A stretch of DNA of 64,000 bases, taken from positions 1,984,001 to 2,048,000 of the forward strand of contig JAHWDD010000009.1 in the NCBI GenBank assembly GCA_023897205.1, in the 5' to 3' direction. This stretch comes from Exophiala sp. HKRS030 (Eukaryota; Ascomycota; Eurotiomycetes; Chaetothyriales; Herpotrichiellaceae). Of the stretch, positions 51,139 through 63,936 are shown in pieces. The first letter of the stretch is position 1. Each line of letters starts with the position of its first letter. Both the position numbers and the translations under genes were made by a program. Under the pieces are notes generated by a model that saw nothing but the letters and a program-made list of their open reading frames with translations, searched no databases and was not told the DNA's origin.

Positions 51139-52953
51139 TCACGTCTCCCTAGAAACAACAGGTGAAAGTACATCTCCACCGATCCTCTCTTCTCTGCCTT
51201 CCCCGTCATCAACACCACCACCACCACCACCATGTCCCTCACCCTTGCCGAGGTCCGGTGCAGTCCATCCCACACCGGCCTGGACCACCAACATGACGAC
51301 CGCCAAACAACCACCGGCGAGGTACACGGTCTTCAACCCGGTCTCGTACCCGATTTTGGCCACCTCTTTCTCCACGCCCGTCAACCTCTGAACCAGGATG
51401 GGCGTCCCGATCAATTGTCTGATCAGGCCTTCCTTTCCCGTGACGCCTCGTTTGGCAAACTCGTCGCTCAACGTGGTGGCTAGCGTCCTCAGGAACAAAC
51501 CACCAGAGACCGACGACCCAAAGGATCCCGAGAGGCTACGGAACATGGCGTTGAGCGGGATGACGATGATGTGAGTCGCGGGTATCGTCAAATGCAGGAC
51601 GTGGGCGAGGGAGTAGTTGAGCAGCGCTCCGACCAGGAAGCCGTTCAGAAACAAGACCACAATGTACACATAAATGTTGGAGTTTGGGGTCGAGATCCAA
51701 GACACGGCGAACATGGAGAGGGCGAACAGGACAAACGTCACCAGGCACGAAACGTAGAAACTGCCCGTGCGACGGATGTGTAGCCACCCGGCCAAAAGCC
51801 CGCCCAGCCCGAACCCCAAGTTGGTCGGGATCAGAGTCAAACCGGCACTGGCCTGAGACCAGCCTCTCAGGGTCAAGACGTACGTGGGAGTGTAAAACAG
51901 GACCCCCCACCGGGCCGTCATGACGCCGATGGTGGCGACGCCGGTGAGGATGTTGCCTCGCGATTCGAGGACCGACACGGGCACGATGGGTCGTTTGGCC
52001 CAGTTGGCCTCGACCAGGACGAACAAGACCAGGGACGCCAAGGACAGGACGATGGGCGTGATTTGGATCTGTGGTGAAGATAGACTGTAAAGCAACAAGA
52101 CCACGGCGGCGATGATGGTGATGACGCCAAAGTAGTCGATCTGGGAGAGTCTCGTGCCGAGAGAGTCGTCTTTCGTCGACGTTGATGGTTCTTGGTTGTC
52201 AGGTCGTGACGACGACGACGACGACGACGCCGCCGCCGGAGTGGCCGGGATCGACCAGAAAGCCACCAGGGCCGCGCACAACGCGAAAGGGATCTGAAGC
52301 CAGAACACGGCTCGCCAACCGACCAGCGGTTCCAGGGCTCCGGCGATGATCGCTCCACACGCCACCCCAGAGGTGTAGCCGGTGTTGATGCACCCGAAAA
52401 ACAACCCTCGCCTCCGGGGGCTCGTGAGTTCGGTGACCAAGATGAAGGCCACGGGGGTGACGGAGGCACTCCCGACTCCGGTGACGGCGCGGCCGACCAG
52501 GAACGAGCCCAACGAGCGAGCCTGTGAGGTGATCAAGAGGCCGCAGGTTTGCACGACGATCGAGGCCAACAGGTAGACGCGAGGGGTGAAGATGGCGCAC
52601 AGCCGGCCCGCCACGGGGGTGATGCTCGTCACGGCGATGAGGTAGGCCGAGGTGAACCAGCTCACCTCGGTCGAGGCGTCCAGAGCGACGGCGATGGGCG
52701 ACTGGATCGTCGTGATCAAGGACACGTTGTTGGTGAGGATGAAGATGAGGACCCAGACCGACAGGCAGATGAGCGTGCCCCGGACCCTGGAGAGCTTGGG
52801 GTTTTGTGTCTCGGTGGTGGCGGTGCTGTTCGACAACGACGACGGGTTTGCTCGACCAGTCGTCTCCGTCCGACCACCTGAACCTGGACCTGTCGTGTGG
52901 CCATTGGAGGTGGATAAAAGAGGCCTCCTTTCCGGATCGTGGTCGGATGACAT
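51139..52953 (-). CDS. MFS exporter, DHA2-like 14-TM type (drug or vacuolar basic amino acid)
   Basis: Single exon, 604 aa from ATG 52953. A Ser/Thr/Pro-rich cytosolic N-terminus carries ERRPLLS, an acidic-dileucine-like sorting motif often seen on vacuolar proteins. Then TM1 (GTLICLSVWVLIFILTNNV), SWFTSAYLIAVTSITPVAGRL, RAVTGVGSASVTPVAFILV and ELTSPRRRGLFFG (antiporter-type motifs), and many more helices up to LAGGCLAVVMLVVQAGVGW. The Vba/Fnx1 vacuolar amino-acid group or a multidrug exporter are both possible. The C-terminus is Gly-rich and disordered. It neighbours THI4, but nothing links it to thiamine. Confidence 0.87.
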   Translation of the reverse strand: MSSDHDPERRPLLSTSNGHTTGPGSGGRTETTGRANPSSLSNSTATTETQNPKLSRVRGTLICLSVWVLIFILTNNVSLITTIQSPIAVALDASTEVSWFTSAYLIAVTSITPVAGRLCAIFTPRVYLLASIVVQTCGLLITSQARSLGSFLVGRAVTGVGSASVTPVAFILVTELTSPRRRGLFFGCINTGYTSGVACGAIIAGALEPLVGWRAVFWLQIPFALCAALVAFWSIPATPAAASSSSSSSRPDNQEPSTSTKDDSLGTRLSQIDYFGVITIIAAVVLLLYSLSSPQIQITPIVLSLASLVLFVLVEANWAKRPIVPVSVLESRGNILTGVATIGVMTARWGVLFYTPTYVLTLRGWSQASAGLTLIPTNLGFGLGGLLAGWLHIRRTGSFYVSCLVTFVLFALSMFAVSWISTPNSNIYVYIVVLFLNGFLVGALLNYSLAHVLHLTIPATHIIVIPLNAMFRSLSGSFGSSVSGGLFLRTLATTLSDEFAKRGVTGKEGLIRQLIGTPILVQRLTGVEKEVAKIGYETGLKTVYLAGGCLAVVMLVVQAGVGWTAPDLGKGEGHGGGGGGVDDGEGREERIGGDVLSPVVSRET

Positions 52954-53622
52954 TTCTTTTTTGTTTTGGGGAGGGTCTCTGCTGTTTTTTGTTTGTTCTT
53001 CGTTAACCTCGACACCTCGACCTCGAACTATGTTTCGCACGGGGAGAACAAAATAAATGTGATATGTACAAATGTCATGATAGTATAGAGTACAATTTCT
53101 TTCGAGGTGAATGTTGGCTGTTTGTGAATCTATCAAGTACGAAAGTCGACAAAATGACATGTACCGTACAGAGAGTACTCGTAGACTGCTGACAAACCAC
53201 GTTACTACTTCGTCCTCCGTCCTCCGTCCGGGATACTAGGAAAATACCGAGTACCAATGTGCCGGAATAGGCAGCTTAGGCGATTATGGGGCTTTTTGGT
53301 GACTTATACTGTTTACAAGGTGGGGACGGAATTTGTTCAAGAGCCACGGAAGAACACGACGGATATCGAACACTTTGCTCGTGAGTAACTTTGTATCTTT
53401 TAGACATGAAAAGAATATTGTAGCATCAATCTTTGTGATATCTCAGCTACATACGGCAAAGTATTCAAGGAGTGGCAGTGTAGGGCGATGTCATGGAAGA
53501 GTGACAATCCCCATACAGGTGAGTAAAACGGACAAAAAACAACCGTACTTGCGTGTGCTCTGATAGCGCAGTATGTCCATTGGAAGGACTGGGTAGGACG
53601 GAGGGCCGATTCCGTCCTACTT
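52954..53622. other. Intergenic: promoter of MFS exporter and 3' flank of THI4
   Basis: 669 bp, no supported ORF or RNA gene. Confidence 0.5.
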
Positions 53623-54960
<1,338 letters not shown>

Positions 54961-54982
54961 TCAGACGTGTCGCCACGTCTGA
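54961..54982 (-). other. Perfect 9-bp hairpin with GNRA tetraloop next to aptamer P1
   Basis: Stem arms TCAGACGTG and CACGTCTGA around a four-base loop that reads GCGA in the transcript, a GNRA tetraloop. It abuts P1 with no spacer. Confidence 0.7.
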
Positions 54983-55856
54983 AGTTTTGATTGATCAAAT
55001 ACAAGTAATACCTTGACCATGAGGTCTCTCAACCAAGCGAGAGGATGACATGGCGCCCTTCATCCTTTCGGAGTGAGCTTTACTTGAGAACGAGAGAAGA
55101 AGCAAGTGTCGAAAGACCTGGAACAAGTCAGCTCGAATGGTTTGTGGGGATCGGTTTGTAGGAGTACTTGTTTGTGGGTGAGTGTTGAGATTGTGGAAAA
55201 GATGGGAGATTCTGTATGTGAGAGAAGCGCAATGAGAAGATCAAGAGAGAAAAAGTCTGAAGGAATGGTGTTGATAAATAGCTGTACGGTCTAGGGAGCT
55301 TCGTTATGGGAAAGAACCGGATGTGATGGAGGGGTTGGAGGGGTAAATTGTGGATCAACATGCTGTACACCAAGATTACGACGCTCCCCTTGACTATTGT
55401 ATACCATGCACTCCGTACTCGTCGAGAATCTGAGCCATCTTTGATTACAACACAAGCTCAAAGATACCAGTTGCTGGCAGCTCGAGAACCTTGCGTCAAG
55501 ATCAAATTCACCGAGTCAATCTCACCACATACCTCTTCAGCTACAGGAATTGCTTCCATCTACACCACTCGGATCAATACTTGCAGAAAGACTGTATGAC
55601 ACGAAGGGGGGATATTCATGATGGATACAGACATCACGGCCGTTATCTTCTCTCCTTCTGAATTGGATGATGCCAGATGATTGATCAATTCTTCACCCAA
55701 ACTAGGAGAACCACCAGGGGATCGGGAGCAGGGATGTTTACCCACCTAGTTCTGCATCTCTGATCGTTCGTAATCATTCCATCGTCACCGTGCATAGCTA
55801 AAAGTCGGAATTGAAGAAATGGAATGGGTCTGACAGACAACAGTTCTCTCAACATA
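54983..55856. other. Upstream region of THI4 and 3' flank of amidohydrolase
   Basis: CT-rich leader DNA on the minus strand to about 55300, then promoter; from ~55400 on, 3' flank of the next gene. No other gene seen. Confidence 0.5.
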
Positions 55857-57342
55857 TCATTTGGTCAATTTGGCAGTGCCAACCTTCACATCCTCGAATG
55901 TATATTTGTCCCATATATGCGCAGGCAGAGGTGGCGGATCACGGAAGACTTCTTGAATTCGCTGAGAGGTCTTCTTGAACCGCCTCGAAATGTCCTCCCA
56001 TTCGCCCGATTTCAAGATCAGCTGCCCGTCCTTCTTTCTGAATTCTCCGCCGACCAAGACATGCTTAATGTCGCCAACATTAGAATGAAGCATGACAGCT
56101 GCAACAGGGTCTGTCCAGCCTAACATGTTCACGGAATTGCCATCGAAACAGACGATATCTGCTTTAGCCCCAACCCGTAGGACTCCAATATCATCCCGAC
56201 GGAGTGAACGACCACCGTTTCGAGTCGCAAGCAAGAATGCCTCCACGACAGACATCGGATTCTGCTTGGGGATATTCCCCCGTTTCAAGATGTCGGTTGA
56301 GATATGGCCGCGCATATTTTGCAGCCACAGTCTAGCCTGGAGAAGGATATCATTGGAAAAGGTCCAGTTTGTGTCGATGCCGATCGAAGCTTGATCATGA
56401 ATCAGGCGACTCGTGTCCTGGCCATGGCCGTAATGCATTTCTGATTCGGGAGTTATTGACACATATTGATCATGTTCACGTAGTAATTCCCGATCTTTCT
56501 CCGTCAGGAACCCGGCGTGGGACCAGATGAAGGGAGCACGGAGCTTGTGAAACTCATGCTTTTCGGCAATCCCTGGTAAACCAATTGCAACTGTGACAAA
56601 TTAGCCCGAAGGGCGATATTTGCTGAGGGGAACAAGACTCACAGGGCCACGGTTTCCCAAGATAATGAGAAGTCAATGCTTCGGCGTCTAAATCAATCGC
56701 AACTTGCCTTGTCTGTTGAATTTGGTTATCTGACATATGATCCAAGCCATCCATAGCAAGTCCCATGCGGATCAAATCATGTGTCTGCGATGATTGTGCC
56801 TTGAGTTCTTGAAGAATACTGATTTGCTTGGTAACATCAAAGTCGTCTCGTGGAACGGGATGATAGCACCACCAGACTCTAGCACCACTGTCCACAGCGC
56901 CTTCAAAGGCAGCTTTCATGACTGGCTCTCCCCAATTACAGTGAGCATGCTCAAGGTAGCTAGTCACTCCCGCGTTGATGCCTTCAAGATAACCTTCCAC
57001 GGTACTGGCATAGATGTCTTCAGCAGTCCATTCCCCAATTTTAGGTGAAATTTGCGAAACCCAGCCGAAATACTCTGCCAGCGTGGTATTAGGACCCAGG
57101 GTGCGATATGCTGTTTGCCATGTATGGGCGTGAGTGTTGACGAAGCCTGGAGAGATGATGTGACCGCTCACATCAAGGACTTTGGCACTGGAAAACATGG
57201 CAGCATCAGCCTGGCGTGGGTCGAGAATGGCAGTGATACAGTCGCCTTGGATGACAACATGTGCTTGTGGAAGCACTTTGATGGTTGCGGTGGCATCGTC
57301 AAAGGCGAGCACCGTACCGTTCTTTAGTATCTTGGTGTCCAT
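55857..57342 (-). CDS. Amidohydrolase, chlorohydrolase/TRZ-ATZ (SsnA/guanine deaminase-like) family
   Basis: Two exons, complement(join(55857..56590,56643..57342)), 477 aa; 52-nt intron. Metal site His71 and His73 (FVNTHAHTWQTAYR), later His in TSHYLG and FIWSHAGFL, and Asp in GIDTNWTFSND. HDSxxGLGxD-type spacing and the C-terminal GAKADIVCFD composite strand place it among deaminases/hydrolases acting on ring C-N or C-Cl bonds (5-methylthioadenosine, guanine, triazine-type substrates). The true substrate is unknown. It is a different subfamily from the 12.7 kb amidohydrolase. Cytosolic by appearance. Confidence 0.9.
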
Positions 57343-58195
57343 GGTACCGGAGAGTAGGATTACGCAAAGACTTCATAGGAAGCTGGGTAAGCGTTCTCTT
57401 GTATTACAGCATAGTAAGAAGTATTTGGCGGCGTGATGTTTTGAGTACCACGCCTGAAGGATGAATTGAATGGAACTGGGCTTTAAATACACGTTCATTG
57501 TACGCACCACTCCTATTTCGAGTCACATACCGGTTGAGAGAGCCTCCAGGAGAAGTTTGGGATGATGCTGTGGACCTACTGGATCGTCGACTTTGCTTGG
57601 TAGTCCTCGCTCACCCGGTTTGATTTGATCCGTGTCCGATATCTCGATACTGGGATCGGATGCTCGTCGTACAGTAGACTGGAAACTCGGGTTATGCTGA
57701 ACGGGCTGAGTAATAATCAACGAAGATGCTCGTGTCTCGGTCAAAATATAAGGCCGAGGCGATCGTCGTGGTGGTTACAGTACGACGGACAGTCAATAGC
57801 TGGGCAGCTAGTCGATCAGAAAGGATGAAGAGAGAAGATGGGCAGCTGGGACAACCAAAGGCTTACAGCACCTGGAAGCTTACTTGGGTAAGTCTGACCG
57901 GGCCATCTCAATAGGCCTTTCTTTAATGGGATGAGCCAAGCTGAGCCAAGGCTGCCAACAGGGAATAATAATGGAGGCAAGGAAGGAATGACGGCGGGGG
58001 TCCTGGTTCAGCCTCACCAGCCCAGCCTCAGCTACTCACAGAGATGTATCAACCAGAAACTACCTGAGTAGTCATTCTACTCATCATTTCTGCTTTTCAC
58101 TCGGCCTCAAGACATATTCTTCCTGACAGAATTCTCAACTTAATATCTCTCGAAGCACGCCAATCAGGCTTCTAACTACCAGTTCCAACCAAATT
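57343..58195. other. Intergenic: divergent promoters of amidohydrolase and LOR protein
   Basis: 853 bp; ORFs here are short and overlapping and match nothing known. No TACGGAGTA or CGGGTAC motif. Confidence 0.5.
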
Positions 58196-58999
58196 ATGGG
58201 GTCACTCGCTCCCTTCCACCCTCCGCTGGGCATCAATCAAGCCTTCTGTGATCCCCAGGAGCAGACCTTGCAAATGAAAGAAAAGGTTTTCTCTCTGTCG
58301 GGGGATGATTTTGAAGTCACGACTGTCTCGGGCCTTCATCTCTGCAGATGCAAGGGCAAGGTTTTCTCGCTCAGTAGTGCCAAAAGTATGGAATTCTGAC
58401 TCTCTGGGTGGAAAGTGTCAATGCTGACTTCGGAACCTGCAAGAATTCACGGATATGCAGGACAATGAAATCTTTACCCTCAGGAACAAACACATCGCGC
58501 TACACAAGAGCTTCTATGGCGTGGCTCCCAACGGTCAAGAAGTCTTCCAGGTCAAGGGTCATTTCTCAGGTACTTCCGACCCTTGTTGCTGTCAATAAAT
58601 TCATTCTGCAAGCTGTATGGATTATTGTTCTGATACAATGAGCTTGACCCAGTCCTCTCATCCAAATCCACCATCCATTTCCAAAACCAGTCGGACGGCA
58701 GTCAGATTGAATTGAACCTCAAGGGCGATTGGCTGGATAGATCTGCCACCATCACCCTTGCTGGACGTCCTGTCGCAAGCATTTCCAGAAGCTTTATGAA
58801 CGCGCGGCAAATCTTTGGAGGCAAGCAAACGGTAAGCTTGGGGAGAATGGTCCCCTTACCTCTAGTGTGTCCTGGTTGCTGATATGGCTTTTCCTTCACA
58901 CAGTATTTTGTCACGGTTGCGCCAGGTGTCGACCTCGTCTTGATCGCCGCAATTTGCGTTTGTCTGGACGAGCGCGAGAATGAAACGTCATCGTCTTGA
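58196..58999 (+). CDS. LURP-one-related (LOR/Tubby-like C-terminal) protein
   Basis: Four exons, join(58196..58385,58444..58569,58653..58831,58904..58999), 196 aa; introns 58, 83 and 72 nt. The whole protein is a LOR (DUF567) beta-barrel: MKEKVFSLSGDDFEVTT, EIFTLRNKHIALHKSFYG, IELNLKGDWLDRSATITL, RPVASISRSF and VTVAPGVDLVLIAAICVCLDE, the hydrophobic central helix of this fold. LOR proteins resemble the Tubby C-terminal domain and phospholipid scramblases. In fungi they are common single-domain proteins with no settled role. Confidence 0.88.
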
Positions 59000-60310
59000 A
59001 GGCCGGATGGGAGAGGTAGACCTCGACTTCTGTAGTAGCAGACGTCGAATCAAGTAGTCCCTGACGGGTGCTGGTTTCCCATCAAGCGATAACCCTACTT
59101 GTATGCTTTGTCGTAGGACTGTGAGCTTGGTTGGTTGTTTTCTTTATCACATCTTCATCCGAATCACTCAATGGTTGAAGTCATGTTTGGAAGCTTGGTT
59201 GATTAATAGCCCTTGTAATAAAGGTTGCGTAGTATCACACGACGGTCACACCTAAGTGTTTGTGGTTGGCAAATGAAGGGAAAAGGTACGTTTCGTGGAA
59301 TTCGGTCAGGTCAAGAGGACCATGTACCGTTGACGACGTTGGAGCATCATAGCCATGGGCGGAGTCGTAGAAAAGGTCGTCGGGATACGTTCAGGCTCTG
59401 CTGGAGTTGATAGTAACGTCGTCCTTCTTTTAGTGACGCGCATAGAGTTTCATGGTTGAAATATCCGGGAGCTTAGGGACATGGTGGCCCTGAGAGGAGT
59501 GACTTCGGTGACCTTTAGGGAGGCCTAAAGCGATTCTAGGTGGCGTTCTAGGCCAACTCCGGCTAGCCAAATCACAATCCAACGGGGCATCTGGAGCCTG
59601 GAAGAGATCCCCGCACAGTGCAACATGGAGGGTTTGTCATGCCTACTGTACTGCAGCATCAGATCATTTCCTCCCACCACTGGAACTCAACTGCTTTTAC
59701 CAAAGCTCCTTTGCCACCACTTCACTTCGGGGCAATCTATTCTATCCTCTTCCAAATCCCTTGACATTGCCAATACACATCATCGAACCAAGATTAACCA
59801 TGTCTCGAATGTTTTGGCCTGGACCGAGACTTCGATTTTTGTTTGACTTAAAAACAGTTGTTTACCGAAACAACTTGACACCAGCAGATTTCTGCCCTCA
59901 GATGATGATGATGAAGACCTTCAAGGTAGGATTTGCTACAGGTCGAAGCCGTTGACCTGTGTTTTGTGCAGCCGTCCCTGTTGTGGCAAGGTACTGGAGG
60001 TTGGTATCCAGAAAGTCGATACTTTCAACGACCGCAATTTGATCCTGCACAAGGTGGTAGCCGCCAGACCTCATCTTTGCTTCTTTGTGTTTTGCATACG
60101 TGTTGACAAGGACCTCTCACCCTGCGGCTTCGGGGACGAGATCTAATCACCCGTTTTCGGTGTTGAATTAAGACACAATCTTTGTTTGTCTCACGCACAC
60201 CATCAGAAAGATACATAAATATCCAGGTATGAATCCGTCCGAACCTCCTCGGTACATCACCACCAATCTCAAATTACGATCTACGATTCTCGATTTTCTC
60301 AATTTGAGCA
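59000..60310. other. 1.3 kb intergenic, promoter of small secreted protein
   Basis: No supported gene. An 8-bp perfect hairpin (AGTTGTTT/AAACAACT around ACCG) at 59856-59875 could be a terminator-like or structural element. Confidence 0.5.
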
Positions 60311-60998
60311 ATGCGTGCTTTGTTGATCTCGCTCCTCCTGGCCACCATATCCGGTGTTGTCACCGCCCAGGATGACAAGACTTTCATGGACACTCCAGAG
60401 TTGACACCAGGTCATCCCGACTACGTCGAATCCGCTGCTGGCGAAGAAATCATCAAACGATCGCCTCCCGCTGGTGTATACGTTTGTGACTCGGCTAGTT
60501 GGAAGGGCAAATGCAAGTTCCAACCCATCAGCGAAATGTCCTGTGCGAAATTCACCTGGAATACCGATATATCCTTTGGTGTAAGTCTCCTGCACTAGTT
60601 CGTTCTGTTTCAAGACCCCTGATGCCATTCCAATCTAGGTCCCCGCTCAATGGCAATGCAAATTCTACTGGGGCGATCAGTGTAGCGGAACGAAAAGATC
60701 GGACGGCAAGCTCACCGTTCCGGGCACGTCCAACTTTGCCGCCTTGTATGGGAACACAGTACCTAAGTCGTTCAAATGTCGACAATGTCCGGGTGACCCT
60801 GGCTGGTAAGTTCACAAAACATTTATAGAAGCACTCTCGTCGCAACTTGGGTTTCAATCTAACTTGGAAATTATGTTTAGTAAAAATGGGAATGCTCCTG
60901 ATTTCTCCGAAGCCACCGCGAAGCTGGGCGACAAGAGCATAGTGAATGGTGAATGTCAAGTCTACGCTGACGGAAACGTGGTTCCATATTCATGCTGA
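60311..60998 (+). CDS. Small Cys-rich secreted protein (effector-like)
   Basis: Three exons, join(60311..60580,60639..60805,60881..60998), 184 aa. Signal peptide of ~19 residues (MRALLISLLLATISGVVTA). A short acidic propeptide ends in IIKR (49-50), a Kex2 site. The mature part of ~134 residues has ten Cys (e.g. YVCDSASWKGKC, MSCAKF, WQCKFYWGDQCSG, FKCRQCPGDPGC, GECQVY and the C-terminal YSC), enough for five disulfides. No domain is recognised. Size, Cys content and processing are those of secreted effector-like or antimicrobial-type proteins, but no activity is claimed. Confidence 0.85.
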
Positions 60999-61609
60999 GG
61001 TACGAGTACTCTGGTGATCTGCGATAGACAGGCTGGTGGGACACTTTGTTTGTCATTATGGAGTACAGTTGCGGAGGTTAGAGCGTCTAGGTAGCGACTG
61101 TGTCTGGTTTGCGGCCACGCGGATCGAATGCCGTCTCGGGATCTGCTTACGGATGGAGGAATAGAGGTTCGATGTATAGACATTGAGACGCCGTATTAGA
61201 TCTTCTCCTGTTCCGCTGATTGTTTTGACTGGGTGCGAGCGGAGTCTCATCGTCTTCGACCACGGATGTCACAGCCACTAGATACATTAGGAGCGCCGGA
61301 CACACGAATTGTGTCGAATGCTGGAAGAGGAATCCAACCCTAACGAGATCGACTGAGGTTAATGGAAGAAAAAACCACGACGTGCGACGACTAAATACTC
61401 CAAATCCGGATCTTATATCGAGAATCACAATGACGTACGGAGACACCGGAACGATTCCCGGCATCATTATCGTTCCATGCAGGGAGACGTGCAACATTCA
61501 TTTCTAATGAACAGAGGCACCAAAACCTCGCCCTAAGTGATAATTACTCCATCATCGACATCGGCCTTGCGACTTTAAGTCGGGGACTTGAGTGAGTCAC
61601 ATCAACATC
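60999..61609. other. Intergenic before the basic protein gene
   Basis: 611 bp without a supported ORF or motif. Confidence 0.5.
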
Positions 61610-62485
61610 ATGCCAGCCACGACCAGAAGTAAAAGCAAGCAATCGCATCTTGAGGACTTTGAGTCCAATGCCTCCAAAGGGTCAAAGCATACACAAAATC
61701 CGCGATCCAGACCTAGAACTAATAAAATCACCAAGAAATCCTCATCATCCTCGGCGTCAGAGTCAAAGGAGAAGAAACGAAAGTCCAGCACACATACCAC
61801 CACCACCACCACCATCACTTCATCACCGCGCTCCAAGAAATCACGACAAGGACACATCGACAAATCATCCGGACCAGTCAATTCTTCCAAACCAAGTCCG
61901 GACGCCATCGAGGACGAGGACAACAGCAATGACACCATCACGATCAACCGCTCGCCCGTCCTACAACTCTGGTCCGCCTGCGTGGCCCACCGCCTGTACC
62001 CGAAGCTGTCGTGGACCACGGACCTGGCCATCGGGTCCGCCATCTCCACCCTCTGCGCCATCGCCAAGGGTAAATCCGTCGGCACGATCGACGAACGTGA
62101 AAGGTCACCGGAAGAGAAAGCCGAGCAGAATGCGAAGCGTCGAGCAGCCGAGGCGGGGGCGGATCGCGAGGTCCAGGTGATGGGTTTCAGATTGTACGTC
62201 GAGGGTGAAGACGTGATGTTGCAAGGGAAACCTAAACACGGGAACGAGGGTCTGTTGAGGAGCAAATTTGGTACCCCGGAAAACTACGAGCGGACCACAA
62301 AGGTCATGCAAGATGCCATCGAGACGTGGACGATGACGACCGGACGAGGACACGAAAATGAATTAAACTCAAAAGCTTTCCGCATGTACGAACAGTTCAG
62401 ACCGAGTGTGCAGAGTGGTCAATCAGGCTGGGGGAAGAAGGGCGCATTGAAGTTGACCAAGGTGAGGGAAGTCGTTGCAAGATGA
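61610..62485 (+). CDS. Hypothetical protein with basic disordered N-terminus and conserved C-terminal domain
   Basis: Single exon, 291 aa from ATG 61610 (an upstream GTG at 61592 is not used). Residues 1-100 are Ser/Lys/Thr-rich with clusters such as SKEKKRKS and SPRSKKSRQG that look like nuclear localisation signals. Residues ~105-230 form a compact domain: INRSPVLQLWSACVAHRL, LAIGSAISTLCAIAKGKSVG, VMGFRLYVEGEDVMLQGK and a helical C-terminus. The helix-plus-strand arrangement resembles a small family seen in fungi and bacteria, but I cannot name it. A nuclear role is inferred from the N-terminus only. Confidence 0.75.
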   Translation: MPATTRSKSKQSHLEDFESNASKGSKHTQNPRSRPRTNKITKKSSSSSASESKEKKRKSSTHTTTTTTITSSPRSKKSRQGHIDKSSGPVNSSKPSPDAIEDEDNSNDTITINRSPVLQLWSACVAHRLYPKLSWTTDLAIGSAISTLCAIAKGKSVGTIDERERSPEEKAEQNAKRRAAEAGADREVQVMGFRLYVEGEDVMLQGKPKHGNEGLLRSKFGTPENYERTTKVMQDAIETWTMTTGRGHENELNSKAFRMYEQFRPSVQSGQSGWGKKGALKLTKVREVVAR

Positions 62486-62713
62486 CACGTGCATGTCTAT
62501 CAAGAAATGCTCCTGGGGTATACGCAAGAAGGACGAGGGTGACACTCTTTGCTGACTTCTATGTGGTCATGAGGTCCTCTTGGTATATATACGTACATGT
62601 TCAAGTCATCTATGTCTTCGACTAGATCTGCTTCATCTACAATGATGGATTGTAACAGTACTCTGGAACTCCAGACTTCATCGCCGTGTCACCATGTCAC
62701 CACATCATCAGTG

Positions 62714-63936
62714 TCATTGCTCATTCTCAAAAACATTCACCAAGGTACCTATATGAGGCGAGATCTCGACCCTAAACTCATCACCCGCCCGGATGGTGAC
62801 CTTGGGTTTCCTCGCAATGCCCACCCCGCCCGGTGTTCCCGTGATGATGACCGTCCCAGGCGGTAACGTGGTCCCCTGGGACAGAAAACTGATCAACTTG
62901 GGCACGGAGAAGATCAAGTCGTCCGTCCGACAATCCTGTAGGGGTACCATCGTGTCCTCGTCACTGGCTTTCTTTTCGAGGGGGATCTTGATCCCTCGTA
63001 CCCTCAACTTGGACGGGTCCGGAATCATGGCGGGCGAAACCATCGTCGGACCCAAGGGACAAGCCGTGTCGAAACCCTTTGAGAAACCCCACTGGGTCTG
63101 GGCGAACTGACTCGTCCGGCTGGAAATGTCGTTGCACGCGGTGTAACCCCAAACGTAGTCCATGGCTTGGGACTCTGGGACGTTCTTGGCCGGTCGAGGG
63201 CCCAGCACCACTGCGAGTTCCGACTCGTAGTCGCCACAGTCGTCTTGTTGGGTGAGTTTGGGTAGGACTGTGGGAGCGGGCCACGGGTCACCTATCGACG
63301 TGTGAGGTTTCCTGGGGGACATCGTCAACGTTAATATTGGCCATTGACATGTGACCATTGACAAATTGACAAATTTGCTAGTTGTAGACTTTTGGGAAGT
63401 TCGGGTCGGAAGTCGGAGGTGGCAGGCTCACATGAACACGGTAGGTACACTTGGTAGAGACATTTTGACTTCTGCGGCATGTTGTTTGTACTGTTCGTCT
63501 CGGATCTCGGTCAGCGAGTCCAATCCCTCGTCTTGACAGGGAGGGTCGATGGCCGTACGTTCAAACCAATACATCGAATTGTACCGACTTCGGACATTTG
63601 TAACGGTGACAAGACTCGATCGATAATTACGCTCTTGCCTGTCTGTTGACCTGGTGATAAAACCGAAGATCCGGAAAACAAGTCGACTTGAACATCTTGG
63701 CCATTTCGTAGGGCCAGACCGACGTCGAGAGTGTCGTCGCGAGGCTGTCCAATGAGGATTTTGGACGGATCGGATCTTGGAACGAAACGGACGAGCCCTG
63801 GGAGGAGTAGTAAGAATTAAAAAGTTACACAAAATGGGAAAAGGGATGGGGGGAGGGGTGAAGGGGTGAAGATGAGATAAAAAAAACAATCAGACATACG
63901 TTTGAACAATGCAGACGACGGTAGACTCTTCAACAT
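62714..63936 (-). CDS. Fumarylacetoacetate hydrolase (FAH) family protein
   Basis: Four exons, complement(join(62714..63311,63432..63490,63559..63797,63900..63936)), 310 aa. Exon 1 is only 37 nt (MLKSLPSSALFK); introns are 102, 68 and 120 nt. The spliced chain shows LIGQPRDDTLDVGLALRNG, IRCIGLNYKQHAAEVKMSLP and VPTVFMKPHTSIGDPWPAP at the exon junctions, then the catalytic half with DYESELAVVLG (metal-binding Glu residues), GYTACNDISSR, GFDTACPLGP and GTPGGVGIARKPKVTI. Family members hydrolyse or decarboxylate oxaloacetate-like, acylpyruvate or aromatic ring-cleavage products. The exact substrate is not evident. Confidence 0.9.
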
